NCBI RefSeq assembly: GCF_000799715.1
Contig: NZ_JUHG01000014.1
Location: 434,001-498,000, forward strand
Direction: 5' to 3'
DNA: 64,000 nt
Origin: Martinezella rhizogenes
GTDB lineage: Bacteria; Pseudomonadota; Alphaproteobacteria; Rhizobiales; Rhizobiaceae
Positions within the stretch are counted from its first letter, which is position 1. Every line of letters starts with the position of its first letter. Below the pieces are notes generated by a model, which saw nothing but the letters and a program-made list of their open reading frames with translations, was not told the DNA's origin and made no database searches. The position numbers and the translations under genes were made by a program. Below, piece by piece: positions 1 through 7,146 of this stretch.

Positions 1-1
1 C

Positions 2-394
2 GACTATCGCATGAACATGGCCGTACCCCTTGGTTCCGAGCCAAAGGATCACTATTTGAACTGGGCCCGCAACGAGGGCGCCGAAATCATGCTCTCGCAT
101 GATGCCGACCGTGCGGTCGCTGGCGTCGATTGCGTGGTAACCGATACCTGGGTTTCCATGAATCAGGAACACCGGGCCCGCGGTCACAACGTCTTCCAGC
201 CCTATCAGGTCAACGCGGCTTTGATGGCACAGGCCGGCAAGGACGCCTTGTTCATGCATTGCCTGCCCGCGCATCGTGGGGAGGAAGTGACGGACGACGT
301 GATCGATGGTCCGCAATCCGTTGTTTTCGATGAGGCGGAAAACCGCCTTCATGCGCAAAAGTCGATTCTTGCTTGGTGCCTGGGCGCAATCTGA
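2..394 (+). CDS. argF: Ornithine carbamoyltransferase, C-terminal part (5' end outside window)
   Basis: Makes citrulline from carbamoyl phosphate and ornithine in cytosolic arginine synthesis. The frame is already open at the left edge, so the N-terminal domain with the carbamoyl-phosphate site is not in the window. Visible are the ornithine-binding stretch VTDTWVSMNQ (most family members have SMG there) and the catalytic loop HCLPAHRGEEV. The C-terminus ends normally at a TGA. hslO follows 46 bp downstream on the same strand, an order common in rhizobia, so the two may be co-transcribed. Identity is close to certain; nothing can be said about the start. Confidence 0.95.
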   Translation, partial: DYRMNMAVPLGSEPKDHYLNWARNEGAEIMLSHDADRAVAGVDCVVTDTWVSMNQEHRARGHNVFQPYQVNAALMAQAGKDALFMHCLPAHRGEEVTDDVIDGPQSVVFDEAENRLHAQKSILAWCLGAI

Positions 395-440
395 GGATAT
401 AGAACCGCGTTAATGTCGCGGGCGCAGTAGGAGTAAAGCA

Positions 441-1430
441 ATGGCGGAAAGTGCAGCCTCGCTGGGTCAATTCGATTTTGCCGGCGATGATCATGTCGTT
501 CCTTTCCAGGTCGATGGTCTTGATGTGCGCGGCCGCGCCGTGCAGCTTGGACCTCTGCTGGATGGGATTCTTGCCCGGCACAATTATCCGGCCCCCGTTG
601 CCCGGCTGCTGGCCGAGGCCGTGGTGCTGACTGTATTGCTCGGCACCTCGCTGAAGTTCGAGGGCAAGTTCACCGTGCAGACCAAGGGCGACGGACCTGT
701 CGATCTTCTGGTCGCCGATTTCTCGACGCCGGAAAATGTCCGCGCCTATGCCCGTTTCGATGAGGAGGCACTGGCAAAGGCCGTGGCCGCCGGCGAGACC
801 GAGCCGGAACAGTTGCTCGGCGAGGGCGTGCTCGCCTTCACCATCGATCAAGGTCGCTACAGCCAGCCCTATCAGGGGATCGTGCCACTTGATGGCGCCT
901 CGCTCGAAGAGATCGCTGGGACCTATTTCCGCCAGTCGGAGCAAATCCCGACCCGCGTCCGTCTGGGCGCTGCCGAACTGTTTGACCGCGACGAGGCGGG
1001 CAAGCCGCGCCATCGCTGGCGGGCGGGCGGCCTGATCGCGCAGTTCCTTCCGGAAGCGCTGGAGCGCATGCGTCAGCCGGATCTTCACGGCGGCGACGGC
1101 GATAGCAATCCGCGCCATCACGTCGAGGACGATGCCTGGGAGGAAGCCCGGTCACTGGTCGAGACCATCGATGCCGACGAGCTGACCGATCCGCAGGTCG
1201 GCACCGAACGTCTGCTGTTCCGTCTCTTCCATGAGCGCGGCGTGCGCGTATACGAGCCGAAGGCAGTCTTCGACCGGTGCACCTGTTCGCGCGACAAGCT
1301 GAAGGGCGTATTGCAGGGCTTTTCCGCCGAGGAAATCGAAGCAAGCCTGGAGAATGGCGAAATCGCCGTCACCTGCGAGTTCTGCTCGACGACCTATCGG
1401 TTTGAAGCTTCCGAGGTAAAGGACGCCTGA
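441..1430 (+). CDS. hslO: Hsp33 redox-regulated holdase chaperone
   Basis: Cytosolic chaperone that is activated when oxidative stress and heat unfold its zinc-binding C-terminus, and that then holds unfolding proteins. The 329-residue length fits the family. The C-terminal redox switch is intact: CTC at residues 280-282 and CEFC at 312-315, giving the CxC-x29-CxxC zinc thiolate site. The start at 441 has a good AGGAG ribosome-binding site seven bases upstream. It lies between argF and the convergent apaG, ending 6 bp from the apaG stop, so no separate terminator fits between them. Confidence 0.96.
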   Translation: MAESAASLGQFDFAGDDHVVPFQVDGLDVRGRAVQLGPLLDGILARHNYPAPVARLLAEAVVLTVLLGTSLKFEGKFTVQTKGDGPVDLLVADFSTPENVRAYARFDEEALAKAVAAGETEPEQLLGEGVLAFTIDQGRYSQPYQGIVPLDGASLEEIAGTYFRQSEQIPTRVRLGAAELFDRDEAGKPRHRWRAGGLIAQFLPEALERMRQPDLHGGDGDSNPRHHVEDDAWEEARSLVETIDADELTDPQVGTERLLFRLFHERGVRVYEPKAVFDRCTCSRDKLKGVLQGFSAEEIEASLENGEIAVTCEFCSTTYRFEASEVKDA

Positions 1431-1436
1431 TCGGGC

Positions 1437-1829
1437 TCAGTTCAGCGTCCGCAGCAGATTGGGCGTATCCAGCGAGAAGGCGGGGATCTTGACGTGAAAG
1501 AGCTCCCCGTCATCCGTCTCCATCTGATAATGGCCGAACATCATGCCCGATGGCGTGTCGAGCGGGCAGCCTGACGAATATTCGTAGGTATCGCCGGGGC
1601 TAAGCCGCGGCTGCTCGCCGACGACGCCAGGTCCGGTCACCTCGTCGACCAGCCCGTTCTGATCGGTGATGTGCCAATAGCGGGTCACCAGCCGGACATT
1701 GTGGGTGGAATGGTTGGAAATGACGATGCGATAACCCCAGACATAGCGGTCGTCATCCGGATCGGATTGCTCCTCCAGATAAAACGGTTCGACGACGACT
1801 TCGATATCCCGTGTTAGAGCGCGATACAT
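1437..1829 (-). CDS. apaG: ApaG-family protein
   Basis: Small single-domain fibronectin-III-like protein of the ApaG/PoLo family. It is linked by family knowledge to divalent-cation handling and diadenosine tetraphosphate metabolism, but its biochemical role is still unclear. The frame stays open 52 codons further upstream, but the family begins at MYRALTRDIEV. I therefore place the start at 1829, which has an AAGGTG ribosome-binding site and gives the usual 130 residues. Typical motifs are VWGYRIVISN, YWHITDQNG and the glycine-rich GPGVVGEQP turn. It converges on hslO. Confidence 0.93.
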   Translation of the reverse strand: MYRALTRDIEVVVEPFYLEEQSDPDDDRYVWGYRIVISNHSTHNVRLVTRYWHITDQNGLVDEVTGPGVVGEQPRLSPGDTYEYSSGCPLDTPSGMMFGHYQMETDDGELFHVKIPAFSLDTPNLLRTLN

Positions 1830-2150
1830 GCCTGACACCTTGGTCACTACTCCGAAACGCCGTGCGTTCCAATAAACGCACATCGGACGCTCCAGCATTT
1901 TAAGTCTAGGGCATCTTCTCCGCTTTCCATGATCCCACGAAAGCGGGACATTTAGCGGTATCCTATACACAACCTGTTCCGTCAAGGAACGGATCGGTGA
2001 AAACCCCTATAACGGGTAAATGATACGACTTTTCAGGGACTAAGGCTAGTTCCAAGGGCTAATCGGCCTTGGCCGAAGCTATCGGGCACGCCTGTTGCCA
2101 AGGCATGCCGCCCCGCCCGGACGAGATCCGGGCGGGTTGGATGACAAAAC
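1830..2150. other. Intergenic region between apaG and metZ
   Basis: About 320 bp without a gene. On the minus strand it must carry the apaG promoter, but I see no strong -35/-10 pair. Its metZ-proximal end holds the hairpin annotated at 2112-2136. The open frames crossing it (68 and 128 codons, plus strand) run into antisense of metZ and have no ribosome-binding site, so I do not call them. Confidence 0.6.
2112..2136 (-). terminator. Hairpin just downstream of metZ, probable terminator
   Basis: Perfect 10-bp stem (CCCGCCCGGA paired with TCCGGGCGGG) around a 5-base loop, 14 bp past the metZ stop codon. There is no run of U after it in the minus direction, so it may act as a weak intrinsic terminator or as a 3'-end stabilising stem. 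Confidence 0.45.
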
Positions 2151-3335
2151 TCAGGCCGAAACCTGCTCCAGAGCGCGGGCGAAATCCTCGACCAGATCGT
2201 CGCCATCCTCGATGCCGGCGGAGAAGCGCACGGTGCCCGGCGAAATGCCGAGTTCGGCGCGGGCCTCGTCGGTGAGGTTCTTGTGCGTGGTGGTGGCCGG
2301 ATGGGTGATCAGGCTCTTGCTATCGCCGAGATTGTTGGAGATTCTCACGATCTCCAGCGCATTCTGCAGCTTGAAGGCCGCTTCCTTGCCGCCCTTCAAT
2401 TCGAAGGCCACCAACGTCGATCCGCCTGTCATCTGCTTGGCGATGATATCGGCCTGCGGGTGGTCCTTGCGGCCGGGATAGATCACCTTGGCGACCTTGC
2501 CCTGTTCGGCGAGGAAATCGGCGATCTTGGCGGCATTCGCCGTTTGTTGTGCGACCCGCAGCGGCAGCGTCTCGATGCCCTTCAGAAGCGTCCAGGCGGT
2601 AAACGGCGACATGGCCGGTCCGGTATGGCGGAAATAATCCTGCAGGTTCTCGTCGATCCACTGCTTGTCGGAGAGGATGACGCCGCCGAGCGAGCGGCCC
2701 TGGCCGTCGATATGCTTGGTGGCGGAGTAGACGACGATATGGGCACCGAGCTCCAGCGGCTTCTGGAACAGCGGCGTCGCGAAGACGTTGTCGACCACGA
2801 CCTTGGCGCCGATCTGGTTGGCGAGCTTGGCAACGGCGGCAATGTCCACCACTTCCAGCGTCGGGTTGGTCGGGCTTTCCAGGAAGAACACCTTGGTTGT
2901 GGGACGGATGGCCTTTTCCCAGTTCTCGATGAAGCGGCCGTCGACCAGCGTGCACTCGATGCCGTATTTCGGCGCCAGTGTTTCGACCACCCAACGGCAG
3001 GAGCCGAACAGCGCGCGGGCAGCGACGATATGGTCGCCGGCCTTCAGCTGGCAGAGAATGGCGGCGGTGACGGCGGCCATGCCCGAAGCCGTGGCGCGAG
3101 CATCTTCCGCGCCTTCCAGCGCGCACATGCGCTTTTCGAACATGTCATTGGTCGGGCTGCCGTAACGGGCATAGATGAAACCGTCGGTCTCGCCCTTGAA
3201 GCGCGCCTCGGCGGCTTCCGATGTGTCGTAGACAAAGCCCTGGGTCAGATAGATCGCTTCGGATGTTTCGCCGAATTGCGAGCGGAGCGTTCCGCTGTGA
3301 ACGAGTTGGGTTGCGGGGCGCCAAGTCTTGCTCAT
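2151..3335 (-). CDS. metZ: O-succinylhomoserine sulfhydrylase, direct sulfhydrylation
   Basis: PLP enzyme of the Cys/Met metabolism (gamma-synthase) family that makes homocysteine from an activated homoserine and sulfide, for methionine synthesis. The start is set at 3335 (MSKTWRPATQLVHSG), giving 394 residues. The longer frame would add 24 codons translated from the riboswitch leader. Key features are ETDGFIYARYGSPTN, the cofactor-contacting SGMAAV, DNVFATP and the PLP-binding lysine in YSATKHIDGQGR. The C-terminal ISNNLGDSKSLITHPATTTH is typical of the family. Expression is almost certainly governed by the SAM-II element upstream. The exact acyl donor (succinyl or acetyl) cannot be read from sequence alone. 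Confidence 0.94.
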   Translation of the reverse strand: MSKTWRPATQLVHSGTLRSQFGETSEAIYLTQGFVYDTSEAAEARFKGETDGFIYARYGSPTNDMFEKRMCALEGAEDARATASGMAAVTAAILCQLKAGDHIVAARALFGSCRWVVETLAPKYGIECTLVDGRFIENWEKAIRPTTKVFFLESPTNPTLEVVDIAAVAKLANQIGAKVVVDNVFATPLFQKPLELGAHIVVYSATKHIDGQGRSLGGVILSDKQWIDENLQDYFRHTGPAMSPFTAWTLLKGIETLPLRVAQQTANAAKIADFLAEQGKVAKVIYPGRKDHPQADIIAKQMTGGSTLVAFELKGGKEAAFKLQNALEIVRISNNLGDSKSLITHPATTTHKNLTDEARAELGISPGTVRFSAGIEDGDDLVEDFARALEQVSA

Positions 3336-3355
3336 GCCATCACCACTTTCAAAAC

Positions 3356-3386
3356 AAAAAAACCGGCCGCAATTGCAGACCGGTTT
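3356..3386 (-). terminator. Conditional terminator in the metZ leader
   Basis: On the minus strand AAACCGG (3386-3380) can pair with CCGGTTT (3366-3360), followed directly by a T-rich run (seven T across 3362-3356), and then the metZ start 20 bp on. The ascending arm overlaps a segment (CCGGTC, 3383-3378) that can instead pair with the 3' end of the SAM-II aptamer. The hairpin loop is 13 bases and contains GCAATTGC. This is the layout of a transcription attenuator. Confidence 0.62.
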
Positions 3387-3390
3387 CAAC

Positions 3391-3450
3391 CCGGTCTTTT
3401 TAGCCACTTATTTAACGTGGCTGCAAGCCGACCGGCCAAATCACCACGGG
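3391..3450 (-). ncRNA. SAM-II riboswitch aptamer (metA/metZ element)
   Basis: S-adenosylmethionine-sensing leader RNA of alphaproteobacterial methionine genes. Read on the minus strand it shows the conserved GTGATTTGG after the 5' stem, then CTTGCAGCCACGTTAAATAA, then GTGGCTAAAAAGACCGG. Stem P1 is CGTGG (3448-3444) with CCACG (3420-3416). The pseudoknot is CCGGTC in the loop (3435-3430) with GACCGG at the 3' end (3396-3391), six perfect pairs. It lies 55 bp upstream of the metZ start codon. Ligand assignment rests on the family; binding itself is not shown by sequence. Confidence 0.93.
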
Positions 3451-3457
3451 ATAAGTT

Positions 3458-3486
3458 GCAATACTGCTGTTGACCGCTTGCGTCAA
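3458..3486 (-). promoter_or_regulatory. Probable sigma-70 promoter of metZ
   Basis: Minus-strand TTGACG (3486-3481), 17-bp spacer, then TATTGC (3463-3458). The predicted transcript would begin near 3451, only a few bases before the first stem of the SAM-II aptamer, which is the expected arrangement. Confidence 0.55.
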
Positions 3487-3571
3487 TTCCCCGAGTTTGG
3501 TTTTGTCCGCGACAAATTATTGCCCGCGCATCCGTCAGGATGCGCAAAGGTCGCAGTAACATTTTGAATCG

Positions 3572-3616
3572 GCCTATAACCCTGCAAGTCGAAAATCCAC
3601 TTGCAGGGTTATAGGC
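3572..3616 (+). repeat. Perfect 18-bp inverted repeat abutting the ribosome-binding site of the dCTP deaminase gene
   Basis: Arms 3572-3589 and 3599-3616 are exact reverse complements (GCCTATAACCCTGCAAGT and its complement) around a 9-base loop. The 3' arm ends one base before GGGGAAGAGG, the presumed ribosome-binding region of the gene starting at 3629. There is no T-run, so it is not a standard terminator. It could be an RNA regulatory hairpin or a protein operator. Confidence 0.85.
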
Positions 3617-3628
3617 TGGGGAAGAGGC

Positions 3629-4723
3629 ATGATGGCTCGCAATACTGGAATTTTGGCTGATCGCGCCATTGCCGCGCTCTTCGAAGCGGGGCGGCTGACG
3701 AGCGAACGGGAACTGGACGTCGATCAGATCCAGCCGGCGAGCCTTGACCTTCGCCTCGGCGCGCATGCCTTCCGCGTCCGCGCCAGCTTCATGCCCGGCC
3801 CGTCGCATCTGGTTGCCGACAAGCTCGACCGGCTGAAGCTGCATGTCATCGATCTTTCCGAAGGTGCCGTGCTGGAAACCGGCTGCGTCTATATCGTGCC
3901 GCTGATGGAGCGCCTCGACCTGCCGGCCGACATGTCGGCGTCGGCCAATCCGAAAAGCTCGACCGGCCGCCTCGATATCTTCACCCGCGTTATCACCGAC
4001 CGGGCGCAGGAGTTCGACAAGATCCCGGCCGGCTATTCCGGTCCGCTCTATCTGGAAATCAGCCCGCGCACCTTCCCGATTGTCGTTCGTCGTGGCTCGC
4101 GCCTGTCGCAGATCCGTTTCCGGGTCGGCAAGGCGCTGCTGAACGAGCCGGAACTGATGGCGCTGCATGCCAGCGAAACGCTGGTTGCCAGCAAGCAGCC
4201 GAACGTCAACGGTGGCGGCATCGCGCTGTCGATCGACCTTGCCGGCGACAAGGAAGGCCTGATCGGCTATCGCGGCAAGCACCACACCGCCGTCGTCGAT
4301 GTCGACAAGAAGGCGCAGCACGATATCTTCGATTTCTGGGAGCCGCTCTATAGCCGTGGCCGCACTGAGCTGATCCTCGATCCCGACGAGTTCTATATCC
4401 TCGTGTCGCGCGAAGCCGTGCATGTACCGCCGCATTATGCCGCCGAGATGACGCCCTTCGATCCCCTGGTTGGCGAATTCCGCGTCCATTATGCCGGCTT
4501 CTTCGACCCAGGCTTCGGCCATGCGCCAGCCGGCGGTCGTGGCAGTCGTGCCGTGCTGGAAGTGCGCAGCCACGAAGTGCCCTTCATCCTCGAAGACGGC
4601 CAGATTGTCGGCCGCCTGGTCTACGAACACATGCTGGAACAGCCCACCAGCCTTTACGGCTCGGGCGTCGGCTCGAACTATCAGGCGCAGGGTCTGAAGC
4701 TGTCGAAGCACTTCCGGCTGTGA
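3629..4723 (+). CDS. dcd: 2'-deoxycytidine 5'-triphosphate deaminase, double-length type
   Basis: Predicted to deaminate dCTP to dUTP for thymidylate synthesis. It has 364 residues, about twice the E. coli Dcd, matching the rhizobial/Brucella form made of two dUTPase-like folds. Visible in the first half are PKSSTGRLDIFTRV (residues 109-121, matching the Dcd SSxxR motif), LYLEIS with the candidate catalytic Glu143, and GSRLSQIRF near 156-164. The second half repeats the fold loosely (FYILVSREAVHVPP). Two adjacent ATG codons (3629 and 3632) are possible starts. The gene is divergent from metZ and is preceded by a perfect 18-bp hairpin. Confidence 0.88.
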   Translation: MMARNTGILADRAIAALFEAGRLTSERELDVDQIQPASLDLRLGAHAFRVRASFMPGPSHLVADKLDRLKLHVIDLSEGAVLETGCVYIVPLMERLDLPADMSASANPKSSTGRLDIFTRVITDRAQEFDKIPAGYSGPLYLEISPRTFPIVVRRGSRLSQIRFRVGKALLNEPELMALHASETLVASKQPNVNGGGIALSIDLAGDKEGLIGYRGKHHTAVVDVDKKAQHDIFDFWEPLYSRGRTELILDPDEFYILVSREAVHVPPHYAAEMTPFDPLVGEFRVHYAGFFDPGFGHAPAGGRGSRAVLEVRSHEVPFILEDGQIVGRLVYEHMLEQPTSLYGSGVGSNYQAQGLKLSKHFRL

Positions 4724-4732
4724 TTGGCCTTC

Positions 4733-4756
4733 TGCCGGCCTTGACAGAGGCCGGCA
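4733..4756 (+). terminator. Hairpin downstream of dcd
   Basis: Perfect 8-bp stem TGCCGGCC / GGCCGGCA around an 8-base loop, 9 bp past the dcd stop and 25 bp before the tRNA. There is no U-tract, so termination is uncertain. Confidence 0.4.
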
Positions 4757-4781
4757 ACTGTTGGACATCTCCGGATATCAG

Positions 4782-4855
4782 GCGGGTGTAGCTCAATGGT
4801 AGAGCAGCAGCTTCCCAAGCTGAATACGAGGGTTCGATTCCCTTCACCCGCTCCA
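4782..4855 (+). tRNA. tRNA-Gly (anticodon CCC)
   Basis: A 74-nt cloverleaf with encoded CCA. The acceptor stem GCGGGTG pairs with CACCCGC, D arm is GCTC...GAGC, the anticodon loop TTCCCAA gives anticodon CCC (codon GGG), and the T loop is TTCGATT. The flanks carry no integrase and no repeated copy of the 3' end, so there is no sign that this tRNA was used as an integration site here. Confidence 0.97.
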
Positions 4856-5007
4856 AGTTCACGACAGACGCGAAATTTCTGGTTTCAGACGCTTGGCAAC
4901 GTAGAGCCGAATGCGACGGTCAGACGCTGCCCCAATAAAACCTTTGTTTGTTCAGGTTAGTGCCAGACAACCATGACAGAAGGTCGTCCCTAACCGGAAC
5001 GGACCAG

Positions 5008-5610
5008 ATGCTCAACTTTGCGTCATTCTACAGACTGAAGGCGATCTTCACGCGCGGCGTGCTGCGGATCTCCCGCCGCACGAAGGTGCCGCGCGGCACG
5101 ACGATCATCTGGAAGGATGGCAGTGTCCGCATCGGTACGAAGGCTTTTATCCGCAATGGCGTCGTCATCGACGCACAGCGTGGCAGCATCGCGATCGGCG
5201 ATCATGCCTCCCTCAATGACTACGTCATTCTGCTGGGACGCGGTGGGATTACTATCGGCAGCGACGTGCGGATTGCCGCCCATGCGATGGTCGTGTCGTT
5301 CGATCACAATTTCGATGATCCGACGCAGCTCATCCGCATGCAGGGTGTGACCAAGAAGCCCGTCGTCATCGAGGACGATGTCTGGATCGGCGCCGGAGCG
5401 AAGATCCTCGGCGGCTCGCACATCGCCAAGGGCTGTGTCATCGGCGCGAATGCCGTCGTCAAGGGAAAGACCGTGCCCTATGGCATCTATGTCGGCTCTC
5501 CCGCGCGCCTGATCAGGCGGCGAGGGGACAAGCGCCAAGGCGACAAGAGCAAGGGCATCCCCGCAAAACTCGAATTGCTTCCACGCCCCAAGCGGATTGC
5601 GGATCATTAG
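5008..5610 (+). CDS. Left-handed beta-helix (hexapeptide-repeat) acyltransferase
   Basis: 200-residue member of the LbetaH acyltransferase superfamily (maltose/nodulation-type O-acetyltransferases). Imperfect hexapeptide repeats run through much of it: IGDHASLNDYVILLGRGGITIG, then IEDDVWIGAGAKILGGSHIAKG and VIGANAVVKG. The loop FDHNFDD holds the likely catalytic histidine. The tail IYVGSPARLIRRRG is the usual end of the fold, followed by a basic extension. I start at ATG 5008; a TTG at 4948 would add 20 poorly conserved residues. It stands alone, so the substrate (sugar, lipopolysaccharide or polysaccharide precursor) is unknown. Confidence 0.85.
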   Translation: MLNFASFYRLKAIFTRGVLRISRRTKVPRGTTIIWKDGSVRIGTKAFIRNGVVIDAQRGSIAIGDHASLNDYVILLGRGGITIGSDVRIAAHAMVVSFDHNFDDPTQLIRMQGVTKKPVVIEDDVWIGAGAKILGGSHIAKGCVIGANAVVKGKTVPYGIYVGSPARLIRRRGDKRQGDKSKGIPAKLELLPRPKRIADH

Positions 5611-5762
5611 GCAAAGTTGCCCTTGCATCCGATGATATTGCCATGCCGATCCGGGACTTTCCCGTTTGCGGCACGGCGCGATATTCCCCCTTCGGCATGA
5701 CTCTGTTACACCGGTCTTGAAATCAGCAAGCTGAACACCCGACCGGAGGCCCGATCATCCTT

Positions 5763-6641
5763 ATGCGCGTTTGCCTTTCGTCGTTGATATCCGCTGTGAA
5801 ATCCGTGACGGGCGCAGCGCTGATGGCAGCCTCCTGCGCCATGCCTGTTGCCGCGCAGCAAGCGCCGCCGCCGTCCGGCTTGCCGGTCCTCTTTGATGCG
5901 CGCGAACGCCTGCCGAAACCGGATCTTTCCACGCTGGTCAGGCTGCGCTTTCTTACCTCCGTCGACTTCCCGCCCTTCAATTTCGCCGATCAGAACGGCA
6001 AGCTCTCGGGCTTCCATGTCGATCTCGCCCGCGAGATCTGCGATGAGCTCGGCATTTCGGATAAATGCCAGATCCAGGCACTGCCCTTCGAGGAGTTGCA
6101 GACCGCGCTTTCGGCGTCGCAGGGGGACGCGGTGATCGCCGGCGTCGCGGTGACGCCGGAGCTGCGCAAGACTTTTGCCTTCTCACGCCCCTTCCTGATG
6201 CTGCCCGCCCGGTTCGTGCGCAATCTCAAGGCGCCGATCGACGGCCGTACGGCGACGGCCCTTGTGGGCCATTCGGTCGGCGTGGTCAGGGGCACGACGC
6301 ATGAGGCGATGCTCTCGGCCTTCTTTCCGGCGATCAAGCCGGTGCCCTTCGACGACAAGGCTGCGCTTCTGGCGGCCGTCAAGGACGGCAAGGTCGAAGC
6401 CGCCTTTGCAGATGGATTGCAATTGTCCTTCTGGGTGTCGTCGCCCTCGGCCGAAAAATGCTGCGCCTTGTTCGACGGCCCTTACCTCTCGCAGCAATTC
6501 CTTGGCGAGGGCATGACCATCATGCTGCGCGAGCAGGACGCCGACCTGACGGCCGCGATCAACCATGCCCTGGCGACCCTGTCGCGCAACGGCCGGCTGC
6601 AGGAAATCTATCTGCGTTATTTCCCCTACGGGCTCTACTGA
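5763..6641 (+). CDS. Periplasmic solute-binding protein, family 3
   Basis: 292-residue exported protein with a signal peptide ending near AMPVAAQQA (residues 28-36). The body is an SBP_bac_3 fold: LVRLRFLTSVDFPPFNFAD, then GKLSGFHVDLAREICDELG, and later GHSVGVVRGTTHEAML. Such proteins normally deliver amino acids or related small solutes to an ABC transporter. No permease or ATPase gene is adjacent, so it is an orphan receptor or acts with a transporter elsewhere. The ribosome-binding site before 5763 is weak, but no better start keeps the signal peptide. It converges with the TerB gene 9 bp downstream. Confidence 0.88.
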   Translation: MRVCLSSLISAVKSVTGAALMAASCAMPVAAQQAPPPSGLPVLFDARERLPKPDLSTLVRLRFLTSVDFPPFNFADQNGKLSGFHVDLAREICDELGISDKCQIQALPFEELQTALSASQGDAVIAGVAVTPELRKTFAFSRPFLMLPARFVRNLKAPIDGRTATALVGHSVGVVRGTTHEAMLSAFFPAIKPVPFDDKAALLAAVKDGKVEAAFADGLQLSFWVSSPSAEKCCALFDGPYLSQQFLGEGMTIMLREQDADLTAAINHALATLSRNGRLQEIYLRYFPYGLY

Positions 6642-6650
6642 CCGAGCCCT

Positions 6651-7064
6651 TCAGCCCTTGCGATAGCGGGCGATGGCGCTGCGCTCGATGGCGGCACAGG
6701 TGAGCTTGCCGAGATCAAGCCGATCGCGCAATAGGCTCAAGAGGCGCAGTTCTTCGGCCTTCACCGAGAAGTCGGCGGAGGCGACCTCGACGGCAAGCGC
6801 ATAGGCGGTGTCGTAAAGCCGTGGTGGCAAGGTATCGCGCACGGTTTCCAGCACGATGTCGAGTCCCTCGCTGCCGGCCAGAAGCTTGGCGCAATCGCGC
6901 GAAACTTCGATCAGTTTTTCGTCATCGAAGCCCTTGAAGACGGGCAGCGCATGGATCAGCTCGCCGATCCGGCCCAATTCCCGGTCGTTCATCGTCCGGT
7001 CGACGGCGGATGCAATGACCATGACGTAGATCAGGGCCTCTTGGACGGAAAGCGGCTTGTTCAT
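6651..7064 (-). CDS. TerB-family (tellurite resistance-like) protein
   Basis: 137-residue all-helical TerB-domain protein. The hallmarks are MNKPLSVQEALIYVMVIASAVDRTMNDREL, with acidic residues suited to metal binding, and the mirrored VEVASADFSVKAEELRLL. Stand-alone TerB proteins are widespread and often have nothing to do with tellurite. No other ter genes are nearby, so a stress-response or metal-linked role is only a guess. The start at 7064 has AAGGA eleven bases upstream. Confidence 0.85.
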   Translation of the reverse strand: MNKPLSVQEALIYVMVIASAVDRTMNDRELGRIGELIHALPVFKGFDDEKLIEVSRDCAKLLAGSEGLDIVLETVRDTLPPRLYDTAYALAVEVASADFSVKAEELRLLSLLRDRLDLGKLTCAAIERSAIARYRKG

Positions 7065-7146
7065 AATGAAGCAAAATCCTTTGAAACTGGCGGCACACTA
7101 GAAAGTCCTGTTTGTCATGACAAGAGCCGGTGGCGGAAGCGTGGCG

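Noticed and set aside
1830..1985. 52-codon N-terminal extension of apaG
   Set aside because: Not conserved in the family; a proper ribosome-binding site precedes the internal ATG at 1829.
3386..4768. 460-codon minus-strand frame opposite the dCTP deaminase gene
   Set aside because: Antisense to a conserved enzyme and runs into the SAM-II element; no family match.
4782..4855. tRNA-Gly as an integration site of a mobile island
   Set aside because: No integrase and no direct repeat of the tRNA 3' end in the flanks; neighbours are core genes.
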